From Spartobacteria bacterium (lineage in GTDB: Bacteria; Verrucomicrobiota; Verrucomicrobiia; Chthoniobacterales; UBA10450): a stretch of DNA of 8,032 nt. Made by a program: the position numbers and the translations under genes. Position 1 is the first letter of the stretch; the number at the start of each line of letters is the position of its first letter. The stretch is from assembly GCA_021324035.1 (NCBI GenBank), contig JAJPJU010000062.1:1-8032 (forward strand), in the 5' to 3' direction. Below the pieces are notes generated by a model. It was not told the DNA's origin and ran no database searches. It was given only the letters and a program-made list of their open reading frames with translations. Below, one piece after another: positions 1 to 7,237 of this stretch.

Positions 1-45
1 ACGCGCGCGCTCGGCGTCTGACACAGACCCCCTGCAATGTGGGAA

Positions 46-258
46 TCAGCCGCCGAGTTTCGCAATTATGCCGTCGAGAATCCGGCTCAGCGCCACCAGC
101 GCGACCGAGCAGAAAATGCCCTTGGCCAAGATGTACCAGGGGATCGCTTCGTTTTTAAAGTTGCCCTGGAATACTTCATTCCCAAGGAGGAACGCGTAGA
201 CGCAAATGACAAAAACAATCACAGCAGCTGGGATGGCGACCGGCTTAATCGATTTCAT
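46..258 (-). CDS. Small two-helix membrane protein, function unknown
   Basis: This 70-residue protein is not one I recognise. It has a short basic N-terminus (Lys2, Lys5), a hydrophobic segment at about residues 7-26, a polar linker at about 27-39, and a second hydrophobic segment at about 40-57. It ends in a short amphipathic tail with Arg59 and Lys67. The pattern fits a small inner-membrane protein with two transmembrane helices. Lysine and arginine lie outside the helices at both ends, which suggests both termini are cytoplasmic (positive-inside rule). No Shine-Dalgarno sequence precedes the ATG. The gene diverges from glpX across a 124-base gap, and nothing in the sequence ties the two together in function. 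The opposite strand is also open here but gives a hydrophilic product without family features, so this strand is the better choice. It could still be a chance frame. Confidence 0.5.
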   Translation of the reverse strand: MKSIKPVAIPAAVIVFVICVYAFLLGNEVFQGNFKNEAIPWYILAKGIFCSVALVALSRILDGIIAKLGG

Positions 259-382
259 AGGAGCGATATTTACTGGCTACAGTTCGGCGCTCGAAGCTAA
301 AACTTTCAGAAAAAATTGTCGCCCCAACCGAAGAGCAACGCCTTGTCATTAAGCCCGTCTGTGAGAACATTAGCGCCCGATT

Positions 383-1447
383 ATGCATCGGCTCCCAAGG
401 GTCAGTTATCACGACATCGAGCGAATCATTGAGTTCGATTTCGTCCGCGCCACCGAGGCCGCCGCACTGAACTCTCTCCGCTGGCTCGGACGCGGGGACA
501 AGGAATCGGCGGACGCGGCCGCCTGCGATGCGATGCGCGGCATGTTCGATCTCATGAACATCTGCGGCGAAGTGGTCATCGGTGAAGGTATCAAAGACGA
601 CGCGCCCGGCATTTTCAAAGGCGAACAACTCGGGACCTGGGTCCCCGGCGCGCCGCCATTTGATATCGCCATCGACCCGATCGACGGCACGACCAACATT
701 TCCAAAGGCGCGCCGAACTCAATCAGTTGTATCGCGGCAGCCAGTCCGGAAGAGGGAGTGAAAGTCGCGCTCCGCGATATTCCGTCGTTTTACATGTCGA
801 AGCTGGCCTACGGACCGCGAGTAATCGATTACATGAAGAAGCGCGGTGATTCGCTTCACATCGACATGCCGATTTCGGAAATTCTGGCAATCGTCGCCCG
901 AGCGACCGATAAACGCGTTCAGGACGTCGCGGTGATGATGCTCGATCGCCCGCGACACAAGGAAATCGTCGAACAAATTCGCGGATCCGGCGCGTCGTTG
1001 CGGATGATTGGTGATGGCGATATTGCGGCGGCCATGGCGCCGTCGTTGCCGGAGAGCGAGATCGATCTTTACATGGGAATCGGCGGTTCGCCCGAAGCCG
1101 TGCTCGCGTCGGCAGGAATCAAATGTCTGGGCGGGGAAATGCAGGCGAAAATGTGGCCGCGCGACGAAAAGGAAAAGAAACAGCTGGTGGCCGACGGCTG
1201 GGAAAAGGACCTCGATAAAGTTTACATCGCCGACGATCTCGCCCAGGGCGAAAACATCATTTTTTGCGCAACCGGGATCAGCGACAGCGCGCTTCTGCGC
1301 GGAGTGAAATCAAAAGGCACCACGGCCATTACGAGTTCAATCTTGATGCGCGCGAAAAGCAAAACCGTCCGGCTGATTCGCACCCTGCATAATCTGCACA
1401 ACAAGACGATCCGGCTGCGCTCGGATAATCGGGAGCATTTGATCTAA
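383..1447 (+). CDS. glpX: Fructose-1,6-bisphosphatase class II (GlpX)
   Basis: GlpX hydrolyses fructose 1,6-bisphosphate to fructose 6-phosphate and phosphate, the committed step of gluconeogenesis, and is a metal-dependent cytosolic enzyme. The 354-residue product has the family blocks in order. GRGDKESAD at 36-44 holds the Lys40 and Asp44 equivalents of the active-site pair. GEGIKDDAP follows at 67-75. The metal-binding DPIDGT lies at 98-103, IGDGDIAAAM at 209-218, and GIGGSPEAVLASAGIKCLGGEMQ at 232-254, with Glu252 matching the catalytic glutamate. E. coli GlpX has Glu at the fourth position of DPIDGT; Asp here fits the wider lithium-sensitive phosphatase motif and should still bind metal. 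The N-terminus runs about ten residues beyond E. coli GlpX, but no better internal start is visible. In some lineages class II enzymes also cleave sedoheptulose 1,7-bisphosphate; the sequence does not settle that. It is a single gene, and I see no partner genes for it here. Confidence 0.95.
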   Translation: MHRLPRVSYHDIERIIEFDFVRATEAAALNSLRWLGRGDKESADAAACDAMRGMFDLMNICGEVVIGEGIKDDAPGIFKGEQLGTWVPGAPPFDIAIDPIDGTTNISKGAPNSISCIAAASPEEGVKVALRDIPSFYMSKLAYGPRVIDYMKKRGDSLHIDMPISEILAIVARATDKRVQDVAVMMLDRPRHKEIVEQIRGSGASLRMIGDGDIAAAMAPSLPESEIDLYMGIGGSPEAVLASAGIKCLGGEMQAKMWPRDEKEKKQLVADGWEKDLDKVYIADDLAQGENIIFCATGISDSALLRGVKSKGTTAITSSILMRAKSKTVRLIRTLHNLHNKTIRLRSDNREHLI

Positions 1448-1584
1448 ATCCGAAACCCGAATCTCGAAGTTCCAAACAAATTCCAATTTCAAATTTTCAA
1501 AACACGATCGAACACTGCCCGTCGTAATTTGGCCATTCGCAATTCGAGTTTGTTTCGGATTTCGGTATTCGGATTTCGAGTTTT
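1446..1584. repeat. Imperfect inverted repeat of 'atccgaa'-type DNA
   Basis: The gap between glpX and the crystallin-like gene is AT-richer than its surroundings. It starts with a left arm (about 1446-1478) built from AAATCCGAA, CCCGAA and CGAA steps and ending in CCAAAC. It closes with a right arm (about 1548-1584) reading GTTTG, TTTCGGATTTCGG, TATTCGGATTTCGAG, which is close to its reverse complement. The 9-base core AAATCCGAA (1446-1454) matches TTCGGATTT (1568-1576) exactly. Between the arms lie AATTTC/CAAATTTT and AATTTGG/CAATTCG fragments that partly pair. I know similar degenerate 'atccgaaatccgaa' tracts as dispersed intergenic repeats in Verrucomicrobiota and Planctomycetota. Translated on the minus strand they give RNPNTEIRN-like junk. 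It might also act as a weak bidirectional transcription stop. Confidence 0.5.
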
Positions 1585-1651
1585 GCCATCAATTTCGCCA
1601 CTCGACAGGTAGCCGAGCGTTGTTAAGATCGTCATCAAACTTTTGCCGCTT

Positions 1652-2050
1652 ATGAGACAGATACCGAAAACTGAATTGTCGCCGGACAACGGCTGCGTCA
1701 TCGACATGAAATGGAAACTTGGCTCGCTCGGTTATCATGCCAGCGGCGCCGGCAAGGTGAACATCGAGCCGACCAAGGAAATTAACCATCTGCCCGAGCT
1801 GGTGCTTTACGATCACATCGGTTTCAAAGGCGCCTATGCCCGGACGAACCTCAGCTTTCATTACGTTGGCGACTATTGGAACGACCGGATGAGCTGCATC
1901 ATCGTGGTGAGCGGAGTTTGGCGATTTTACCGGGACGAATATTACAAAGGTCCGTACTGGGACCTTGGCCCCGGTTACTACGAAAGCTTCTTCGCCGCCA
2001 AGGGCCCGGACGATGTGGTCAGCTCGTTTCAGTGCATCGCGCTGACGTAG
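1652..2050 (+). CDS. Beta/gamma-crystallin-type calcium-binding protein
   Basis: This 132-residue protein appears to be a microbial beta/gamma-crystallin, a fold of paired Greek keys that often binds two calcium ions. Two copies of the aromatic-x4-aromatic-x-Gly signature are visible: Tyr53/Phe58/Gly60 and Tyr93/Tyr98/Gly100. Each is followed by the double-clamp motif N/D-N/D-x-x-S/T-S: NDRMSC at 77-82 (Cys at the last position) and DDVVSS at 120-125 (exact). That is one full two-motif domain at about residues 50-132. The 49 residues before it are of unknown role and include Cys15. No signal peptide or membrane segment is visible, so it would be cytoplasmic unless exported another way. The ATG was chosen; an in-frame TTG three codons upstream is the alternative. 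No Shine-Dalgarno sequence is seen. It stands alone and converges with the oxidase gene. Stress or structural roles are proposed for such proteins, but none can be shown here. Confidence 0.8.
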   Translation: MRQIPKTELSPDNGCVIDMKWKLGSLGYHASGAGKVNIEPTKEINHLPELVLYDHIGFKGAYARTNLSFHYVGDYWNDRMSCIIVVSGVWRFYRDEYYKGPYWDLGPGYYESFFAAKGPDDVVSSFQCIALT

Positions 2051-2194
2051 CGAACACGAAACCAAGTTTTGCCCGAGTCCGTCGCACCCTCCGGGAAAAA
2101 GCGCCACGGCTGTCTCAGTACTTACCTGGCGTTCATGATTCTAACTAACGCGTTACCACAACTCGATTAAATTGCCCCGCAATCGCGTATTCGA

Positions 2195-3238
2195 TTACCC
2201 GAGCAATTCGAAAACATTTTCAGCGCAGCCCCAGGACAAAGTGAAACCGGAGCCGCCGTGGCCGTAGTTGTGAATCACGGTCCGGCCATCGCGAAGTTTT
2301 CCGTTCTCCAGTCGCACGCCTGATTTTCGAAACGGACGAAGTCCGACCCGTTCGCGCAACACCCGCGGAGATTCGATTTCCAAAACACGACTGCATTCGG
2401 CAACGATTGCTTTTGTGGTCGATGGATCGGGATTCCAATCGTCGCTCACCTCATTGGTTCCCCCGAAGACGCAATCGTTCGTCCGCGGAATTACGTACAT
2501 CAGCGGATCGTCGTCGCACACGATCGCGCAGTCCAAGTTGTCGGGCTTCGGAACAATCGCGACCTGGCCGCGATGCGGTTCGAGATCGGGATCACGCGCG
2601 AGCTCGCGCGCGCCGATGCCGGCGCAATTGATGATGAAATCGAATTTCGGATCGATGTCTTCGAGGTTCTCGAATCGAACGCCGCTTTCGATTTCGCCGC
2701 CGGCCTTTTGAAAACGGTCGATCAGGTAATCGACGTAAATTGCCGTATCCATTAACGGGACCCGGAGCGAGAAGCCTTCGGAAAAAAGACAAGGAGCGGT
2801 GACCTCGATGCCGCTGTGCTCGACTGCGCGGCGGTTCGAAGACGGCGGTTCCTCAGGATTCCCGAGGATACGGACGCCTAACGAGTTCGCCCATTCAGGA
2901 ACCAAAATTTTTCCCGTGCGACAATATTGGCGAAGTTCAATCATCGAAACACCGGTCTGGAAACTTGACTGCTTTAAGCAGTCAAGTTTATCCGGGCCGA
3001 TTGAGCCCCGAGCAGCCGCGAGATTTACAAGCACTTTGTAAGTCGCGAGCGCCCAAGGGATGACTTTGTCCGCCGGTTCGGCGTCGTAAGGAAACCACAG
3101 CGCGCCTGCCGCGCCGGAAGTTGTTTGTGTTCCGATTTGCTCGGCGAAAATTCTCGTGGAAAGTCCGCGTTCGGCGAAAACGGTTCCGCAGGTTAGACCA
3201 GAAACGCCTGCGCCCAGGATCGCGATCGATTTCGCCAT
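2195..3238 (-). CDS. FAD-dependent oxidase of the D-amino-acid oxidase family
   Basis: The family oxidises D-amino acids to imino acids, which hydrolyse to 2-oxo acids and ammonia, reducing oxygen to hydrogen peroxide through FAD. The 347-residue product (family about 330-350) opens with the dinucleotide-binding fold GAGVSG at 9-14, preceded by a beta strand, with Glu33 near the ribose site. TTSGAAGALWFPY at 39-51 is the conserved segment after it. Tyr248 in MYVIPRT and Arg301 in GLRPFR align with the substrate-binding Tyr and Arg of D-amino-acid oxidase. VIHNYGHGGSGFTLSWGCA at 321-339 fits the family signature pattern exactly. D-aspartate oxidase shares these features, so substrate cannot be called. 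Residues about 77-94 look like an insertion relative to the family and contain the palindrome-encoded KLDCLKQSS. The frame stays open and catalytic residues are kept, so the enzyme is probably active. No signal peptide is seen. It diverges from mqnC across 135 bases with no clear promoter. Confidence 0.88.
   Translation of the reverse strand: MAKSIAILGAGVSGLTCGTVFAERGLSTRIFAEQIGTQTTSGAAGALWFPYDAEPADKVIPWALATYKVLVNLAAARGSIGPDKLDCLKQSSFQTGVSMIELRQYCRTGKILVPEWANSLGVRILGNPEEPPSSNRRAVEHSGIEVTAPCLFSEGFSLRVPLMDTAIYVDYLIDRFQKAGGEIESGVRFENLEDIDPKFDFIINCAGIGARELARDPDLEPHRGQVAIVPKPDNLDCAIVCDDDPLMYVIPRTNDCVFGGTNEVSDDWNPDPSTTKAIVAECSRVLEIESPRVLRERVGLRPFRKSGVRLENGKLRDGRTVIHNYGHGGSGFTLSWGCAENVFELLG
2961..2989. 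repeat. 29-base palindrome inside the oxidase gene
   Basis: The arm AAACTTGACTGCTT (2961-2974) is exactly reverse-complementary to 2976-2989, with a single unpaired T at 2975. This gives 14 perfect pairs. A further seven possible pairs (2954-2960 with 2992-2998, two of them G-T) could extend the stem beyond a small bulge. The palindrome is in frame: read on the gene strand it encodes KLDCLKQSS (residues 84-92), and on the other strand the same frame gives KLDCFKQSS. It lies where the family normally has only a short turn. This looks like a small palindromic element inserted in a tolerated surface loop, comparable in style to Rickettsia palindromic elements. That comparison is inference, since only one copy is visible in this window. 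Confidence 0.75.
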
Positions 3239-3373
3239 GGAAGAAAGTTGTAGGCGGTCGCGTTACCTGCCAATCTAAAACCGCAATCCGTGGTTTCCAT
3301 TTTGACCTGAATTTGGCCCCGACCCACGGTAAAACGCTCGTAACCCCATTACGATTCAGCTACAGTAAAACAA

Positions 3374-4465
3374 ATGGTCTCATTGAATCGAAACGGGCTT
3401 CCGGACAAGGTGCTCGAAGGCAAACGGATTTTGCCGGACGAGGCGCTGGAACTTTATCGATTGCCCCTGGAAGAGCTCGGCGCGCTCGCGAATGCCCGGC
3501 GAAATCTGGCCAAACAAAAAAGCTACGGGGGACGCGGACGCGAGATCGTGACTTACATCGCGGATCGCAACATCAATTACACGAACGTCTGCAACGTTTA
3601 TTGCAAATTTTGCGCGTTCTACCGGACCGAGCGCGACGAAGATCATTACGTGTTGTCGCGAGAACAGTTCGATCAAAAGCTGGACGAACTTTCGGCCGCG
3701 GGCGGTGTTCAAATCCTGATGCAGGGCGGGCACCATCCGAAATTGCCGTTCGAGTGGTATGTCGATCTTCTGAATCACATCAAAACGAAATATCCGCACA
3801 TCAACATTCACGGATTTAGTCCGCCGGAATTTCAACATTTCGCCGAAACGTTTCAAATGCCGCTGCGGGATGTGATTTCAGAATTCAAGAAAGCGGGCCT
3901 CGGGTCGATTCCCGGCGGCGGTGGCGAAATTCTGGTCGATCGCGTCCGCAAAAAAATTGCGCCATTAAAAATCAACAGCGACCAATGGCTGGAAGTGATG
4001 CAGGTAGCGCACGAGCTCGGATTAAAATCGAGCGCGACGATGATGTTCGGGCACGTCGAGACAGTCGAGGAGCGGATCGAACATCTTCAGCGGGTTCGCG
4101 ATCAACAGGACAAGAGCGGCGGATTCACCGCGTTTATTTGCTGGACGTTTCAGCCCCAGCACACGGTCTTGAAAATCCAGCAGCCGACCGGGGTAGCGGA
4201 ATATCTGCGGATGCAGGCGTTGTCCCGCATTTTTTTGGACAATATCGACAACATCCAGAGCTCATGGGTGACGCAGGGACCGGGAATTGGGCAGGTGGCG
4301 CTCAAATATGGAGCCAATGACTTTGGCTCGGTGATGATGGAAGAGAATGTGGTGAGCGCGGCCGGCACCACTTTCCGCCTGAATTCGGCCGATATTGAGT
4401 CGCTGATCCGCGATGCCGGATACGAACCGCGGCGGCGAAATAATTCCTACGAACTGTTGAACTGA
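3374..4465 (+). CDS. mqnC: Cyclic dehypoxanthinyl futalosine synthase (MqnC)
   Basis: MqnC is a cytosolic radical-SAM enzyme of the futalosine pathway. It cyclises dehypoxanthinyl futalosine to the spiro compound that leads to 1,4-dihydroxy-6-naphthoate, and so to menaquinone for anaerobic or microaerobic respiration. The 363-residue length is usual. The iron-sulfur motif CNVYCKFC (Cys73, Cys77, Cys80) follows the DRNINYTNV segment. ILMQGGHHPKLPFEWY at 114-129 is typical of MqnC rather than of its paralogue MqnE. IHGFSPPE (145-152), SIPGGGGEIL (178-187), MMFGHVET (223-230) and EENVVSAAG (323-331) follow in the expected order. No other mqn gene lies in the window, so the pathway is scattered or continues elsewhere. 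The ATG gives the normal N-terminus, and the bases before it (TACAGTAAAACAA) hold no Shine-Dalgarno sequence. MqnE is the only realistic alternative and fits less well. Confidence 0.95.
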   Translation: MVSLNRNGLPDKVLEGKRILPDEALELYRLPLEELGALANARRNLAKQKSYGGRGREIVTYIADRNINYTNVCNVYCKFCAFYRTERDEDHYVLSREQFDQKLDELSAAGGVQILMQGGHHPKLPFEWYVDLLNHIKTKYPHINIHGFSPPEFQHFAETFQMPLRDVISEFKKAGLGSIPGGGGEILVDRVRKKIAPLKINSDQWLEVMQVAHELGLKSSATMMFGHVETVEERIEHLQRVRDQQDKSGGFTAFICWTFQPQHTVLKIQQPTGVAEYLRMQALSRIFLDNIDNIQSSWVTQGPGIGQVALKYGANDFGSVMMEENVVSAAGTTFRLNSADIESLIRDAGYEPRRRNNSYELLN

Positions 4466-4523
4466 ACCGCGGTTCGAGCTGTCTATGCACCCACGTTTTA
4501 GCCACTTTCGACGAAATCCTGCC

Positions 4524-4550
4524 TTGACGATTGCCGCCTTCTCCTCTAAT
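4524..4550 (+). promoter_or_regulatory. Candidate sigma70-type promoter for bamA-skp
   Basis: TTGACG at 4524-4529 matches the -35 consensus at five of six positions, and TCTAAT at 4545-4550 matches the -10 consensus at five of six. The 15-base spacer is shorter than the usual 16-18, which lowers confidence. It lies about 60 bases after the mqnC stop and would start transcription near 4557, leaving a leader of about 50 bases before the ATG at 4607. If real, it rules out translation from the upstream in-frame TTG at 4550. Confidence 0.35.
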
Positions 4551-4606
4551 TGCCTCGCGTCCCGCGCCGTTTTCTGCGCTGCGCGGGATTCGGCATTTTG
4601 ATTGTT

Positions 4607-7180
4607 ATGAGAGAATCCTGGGGCATGGGGCGGGACTGGACGTTAGCGATGCTTTTCGCCGTCTCCGCGATATGGTTGGGCACTGCGTCCGTCGCGCATG
4701 GGCAGGGTGCTCCGATTATTCACGACATTGAGGTCCAATATTCCGGGCCGTCGACCGTAAGCAAAGAGCGGATTCTGGCCCAGATGCGCACACAAATCGG
4801 CCAACCGTATTCCGATTCGGTCGTCGAAGAGGACATTCGGAATCTTTACAAAACCGGGACTGTTCAAAATGTCCGTATTTTCGCCCAACCCGAAGGTGAT
4901 GGGGTCAAAGTGATCGTGGCAGTGCAGACGCGTCCCGTCATTCGCGAATTGGTAATCGACGGCGCGCAAAAAGTGAGCGCGAAGAAATTGCGCAAAGAGA
5001 TCGCAGTGAAGTTGAATTCGCCGGCGAACGAGGACGATCTGCAAAAAGCGCGACAGAAGATCATCGAAATTTATCAGAGCAAAGGTTTCACCGACGTGAC
5101 GGTGGATTTCCGGACCGAACCGATCGACGAGAGCAAAGGCACTGCCCGTGTCATTTATACGGTGAACGAAGGCGCGAAGGGAGCGGTCAAGGAAATCGCG
5201 TTCGAAGGCAACGAACACTTCAGCGATCGCGTGCTGCGCAAACAGATGAAGACCAAAGGCAAAAGCCTGATCTCGTTCATCGATAAGTCAGGCCGGCTCG
5301 ACGAAGTGCAGCTGCAACAGGATCTCGATAAGGTCAAAGAATTCTATCAGGACAAAGGCTACATCGACGTCGAAGTGCAGGAGCTGAAGCGTGAGCGCAA
5401 AAAAGGCGGGCCGCTCTTCATTACGATCGGGGTCAAAGAGGGAACCCTGTATCACGTCAACAAGCTGACCTTCGCCGGGTATAAGGAAACTACCGAACAG
5501 AAAATCCGGGCGCTGATAAAAATGAGAGAGGGCAGCGTTTACTCGCCCGAACAACTTCATAAAGATGCCAAGTCGATCGCCGACGGTTACGGCAGCGGCG
5601 GTTACGTCGATCTGGTCATTATCCCGCAGGGCACTCCGGCCGGGCCCGGCCTCATCGACGTGCATTACAAGATCGACGAGGGCAATCGCTCATTTGTCGA
5701 ACGGATCAACATCGTTGGAAACACCCGCACCAAGGACAAGGTCATCCGTCGCGAAATCCTGGTTAAGCCGGGCGACGTGTTCAACACCGTCCGCGTCGAC
5801 ACGACGAAGAAGCGTCTCGAAAATCTTGGTTTCTTTTCGAAAGTCGACACCTATCCGGAGGAAACCGGTGTTGAAGGACGCAAAGACCTGGTGGTGCAAG
5901 TTGAAGAAAAGCGCACCGGCTCGCTCAACTTCGGCGCAGGCTACAGCACAGTCGATTCTTTGATCGGGTTCGTCGAATTGACGCAGGGTAACTTCGACAT
6001 CACCAATTGGCCGGGTCTTACCGGCGCAGGACAAAAGTTCCGAGCCAAGGCACAAGTGGGAAGTCAGCGACAGGATTACGTCATAGCTTTGACCGAACCA
6101 TATTTTCTCGATCGCCCCCTTTCTCTTGGCGGCCAGGTATTTTATTCCGACGCGAGCTATTTGAGCTCGGTCTACGATCAGCGGAATTACGGATTTTCGC
6201 TGGAATTACGAAAGCCGCTTTTCTCGTGGGTTTATGGCGTCTTCGGCTACAGCCTGCAGAACTACGAAATCTACAACGTTACGAGCGGAGTCTCGCCTGA
6301 GATCCTGGCTGAAGAAGGAACCACCACCAAGAGCGAGATTTCGACAAGCCTGGTCTGGGATCGTCGCGACAATCCATTTTTGACCCGCCGAGGCGAGAAG
6401 ATTTCAATTTCGCCATTTGTCGCCGGAGGGTTTCTCGGCGGCGACGAACAGGTTTACGGCCTGGATGTTGGCGGGACCAAATATTGGCGGGTGTGGAAGG
6501 ACGTCATCTTTCTGGTCGACGTTGAAGCTTCGAGTATCGCCGTTTGGGACTCGCCCGAGACGAAAAGCTTCACAACTGAGGGCACGGTTGTGAAGAGCCC
6601 ACACGTTGCGCTGGGCAAAGACGCGTTGGGAAATCCCTGCACCCTTGGAACGACCGGTTGCGTGCCGATAGTCGAACAGTTCAATCAAGAGATCCCGAAC
6701 GTGCCGATTTACGACCGTCTTTATCTGGGCGGTTCGAATAACCTGCGCGGATTCAGGTTTCGCGATATCAGCCCGAAGGATTCCAACAACCAGCCGATTG
6801 GCGGTCAATCAATGTGGCGGGCCACAGGAGAAATTACCTTCCCGATCATCGAGAAAGCGCGAGCGGCGATCTTTTCGGATGTTGGCGCAGTCAATTCCGG
6901 CCCGTGGACCTTTGGCGTAACCAACATTGATATTCCGCGCGGACCAAACCAAATCGCCACATTTCGCTACAAGGTGCAGCAGGCTAAATTGGGTCTCGGA
7001 CCCGATCCGGGCCCGCTTACCCCGCGGCGGACGGTCGAGAGCCTTGGATCAGATATCGGTATTGGCCTGCGCCTTGATCTGCCTATCGGCCCATTGCGCC
7101 TCGATTATGGCTTCCCCATGGACCTGTCCGGAAACGCCAGTCACGGGCACCTGAATTTCAGTGTTGGCTATCAGTTTTAA
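4607..7180 (+). CDS. bamA: Outer membrane protein assembly factor BamA
   Basis: BamA is the Omp85-family core of the machine that folds and inserts beta-barrel proteins into the outer membrane. The ATG at 4607 gives 857 residues. Residues 1-32 form a signal peptide with a hydrophobic stretch at about 12-30 and likely cleavage after AHG (30-32). Five POTRA domains follow, at about 37-110, 111-188, 193-279, 282-359 and 362-434. Several carry the typical strand and turn, such as IAFEGNEHFSD and INIVGNTRTKD. The 16-strand barrel fills about 436-857. It includes LYLGGSNNLRGF, whose NLRGF (712-716, Arg714) is the conserved loop-6 motif, and the protein ends in an aromatic Phe. An extended turn before that motif holds Cys678 and Cys685. 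An in-frame ATG at 4625 is also possible, and an in-frame TTG at 4550 is less likely. No Shine-Dalgarno sequence is evident. The gene is followed 57 bases later by skp. Confidence 0.95.
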   Translation: MRESWGMGRDWTLAMLFAVSAIWLGTASVAHGQGAPIIHDIEVQYSGPSTVSKERILAQMRTQIGQPYSDSVVEEDIRNLYKTGTVQNVRIFAQPEGDGVKVIVAVQTRPVIRELVIDGAQKVSAKKLRKEIAVKLNSPANEDDLQKARQKIIEIYQSKGFTDVTVDFRTEPIDESKGTARVIYTVNEGAKGAVKEIAFEGNEHFSDRVLRKQMKTKGKSLISFIDKSGRLDEVQLQQDLDKVKEFYQDKGYIDVEVQELKRERKKGGPLFITIGVKEGTLYHVNKLTFAGYKETTEQKIRALIKMREGSVYSPEQLHKDAKSIADGYGSGGYVDLVIIPQGTPAGPGLIDVHYKIDEGNRSFVERINIVGNTRTKDKVIRREILVKPGDVFNTVRVDTTKKRLENLGFFSKVDTYPEETGVEGRKDLVVQVEEKRTGSLNFGAGYSTVDSLIGFVELTQGNFDITNWPGLTGAGQKFRAKAQVGSQRQDYVIALTEPYFLDRPLSLGGQVFYSDASYLSSVYDQRNYGFSLELRKPLFSWVYGVFGYSLQNYEIYNVTSGVSPEILAEEGTTTKSEISTSLVWDRRDNPFLTRRGEKISISPFVAGGFLGGDEQVYGLDVGGTKYWRVWKDVIFLVDVEASSIAVWDSPETKSFTTEGTVVKSPHVALGKDALGNPCTLGTTGCVPIVEQFNQEIPNVPIYDRLYLGGSNNLRGFRFRDISPKDSNNQPIGGQSMWRATGEITFPIIEKARAAIFSDVGAVNSGPWTFGVTNIDIPRGPNQIATFRYKVQQAKLGLGPDPGPLTPRRTVESLGSDIGIGLRLDLPIGPLRLDYGFPMDLSGNASHGHLNFSVGYQF

Positions 7181-7237
7181 CACCTAATTATTGGACTTGC
7201 GGTCTGGCCGGTTTCCGGCGACTTGTTTACCCCTTCT

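Noticed and set aside
15..27. GTCTG-ACA-CAGAC inverted repeat downstream of the small membrane gene
   Set aside because: Five pairs with no T-run in either direction; not supportable as a terminator.
37..300. Open plus-strand frame opposite the small membrane protein gene
   Set aside because: Its product is hydrophilic with no family features, and it is the complement of a frame with clear membrane segments.
343..372. Possible glpX promoter starting at TTGTCA
   Set aside because: The -35 is acceptable, but the best -10 at correct spacing (AACATT) matches only three of six positions and would leave almost no leader.
2595..2610. Perfect 16-base palindrome CGCGCGAGCTCGCGCG
   Set aside because: It arises from GC-rich Ala, Arg, Glu and Leu codons within a normal part of the oxidase; alternating CG tracts give such palindromes by chance.
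3017..3047. Second hairpin in the oxidase gene (TTACAA/TTGTAA with flanking CGCGA/TCGCG)
   Set aside because: It is interrupted by a bulge and lies in the codons of ATYKVLVNLAA, a helix expected in the family, so it is likely a coincidence and not part of the inserted palindrome.
7207..7219. GCCGG-TTT-CCGGC hairpin between bamA and skp
   Set aside because: It has only five pairs and no T-run, so it is not a terminator; too short to claim a regulatory role.
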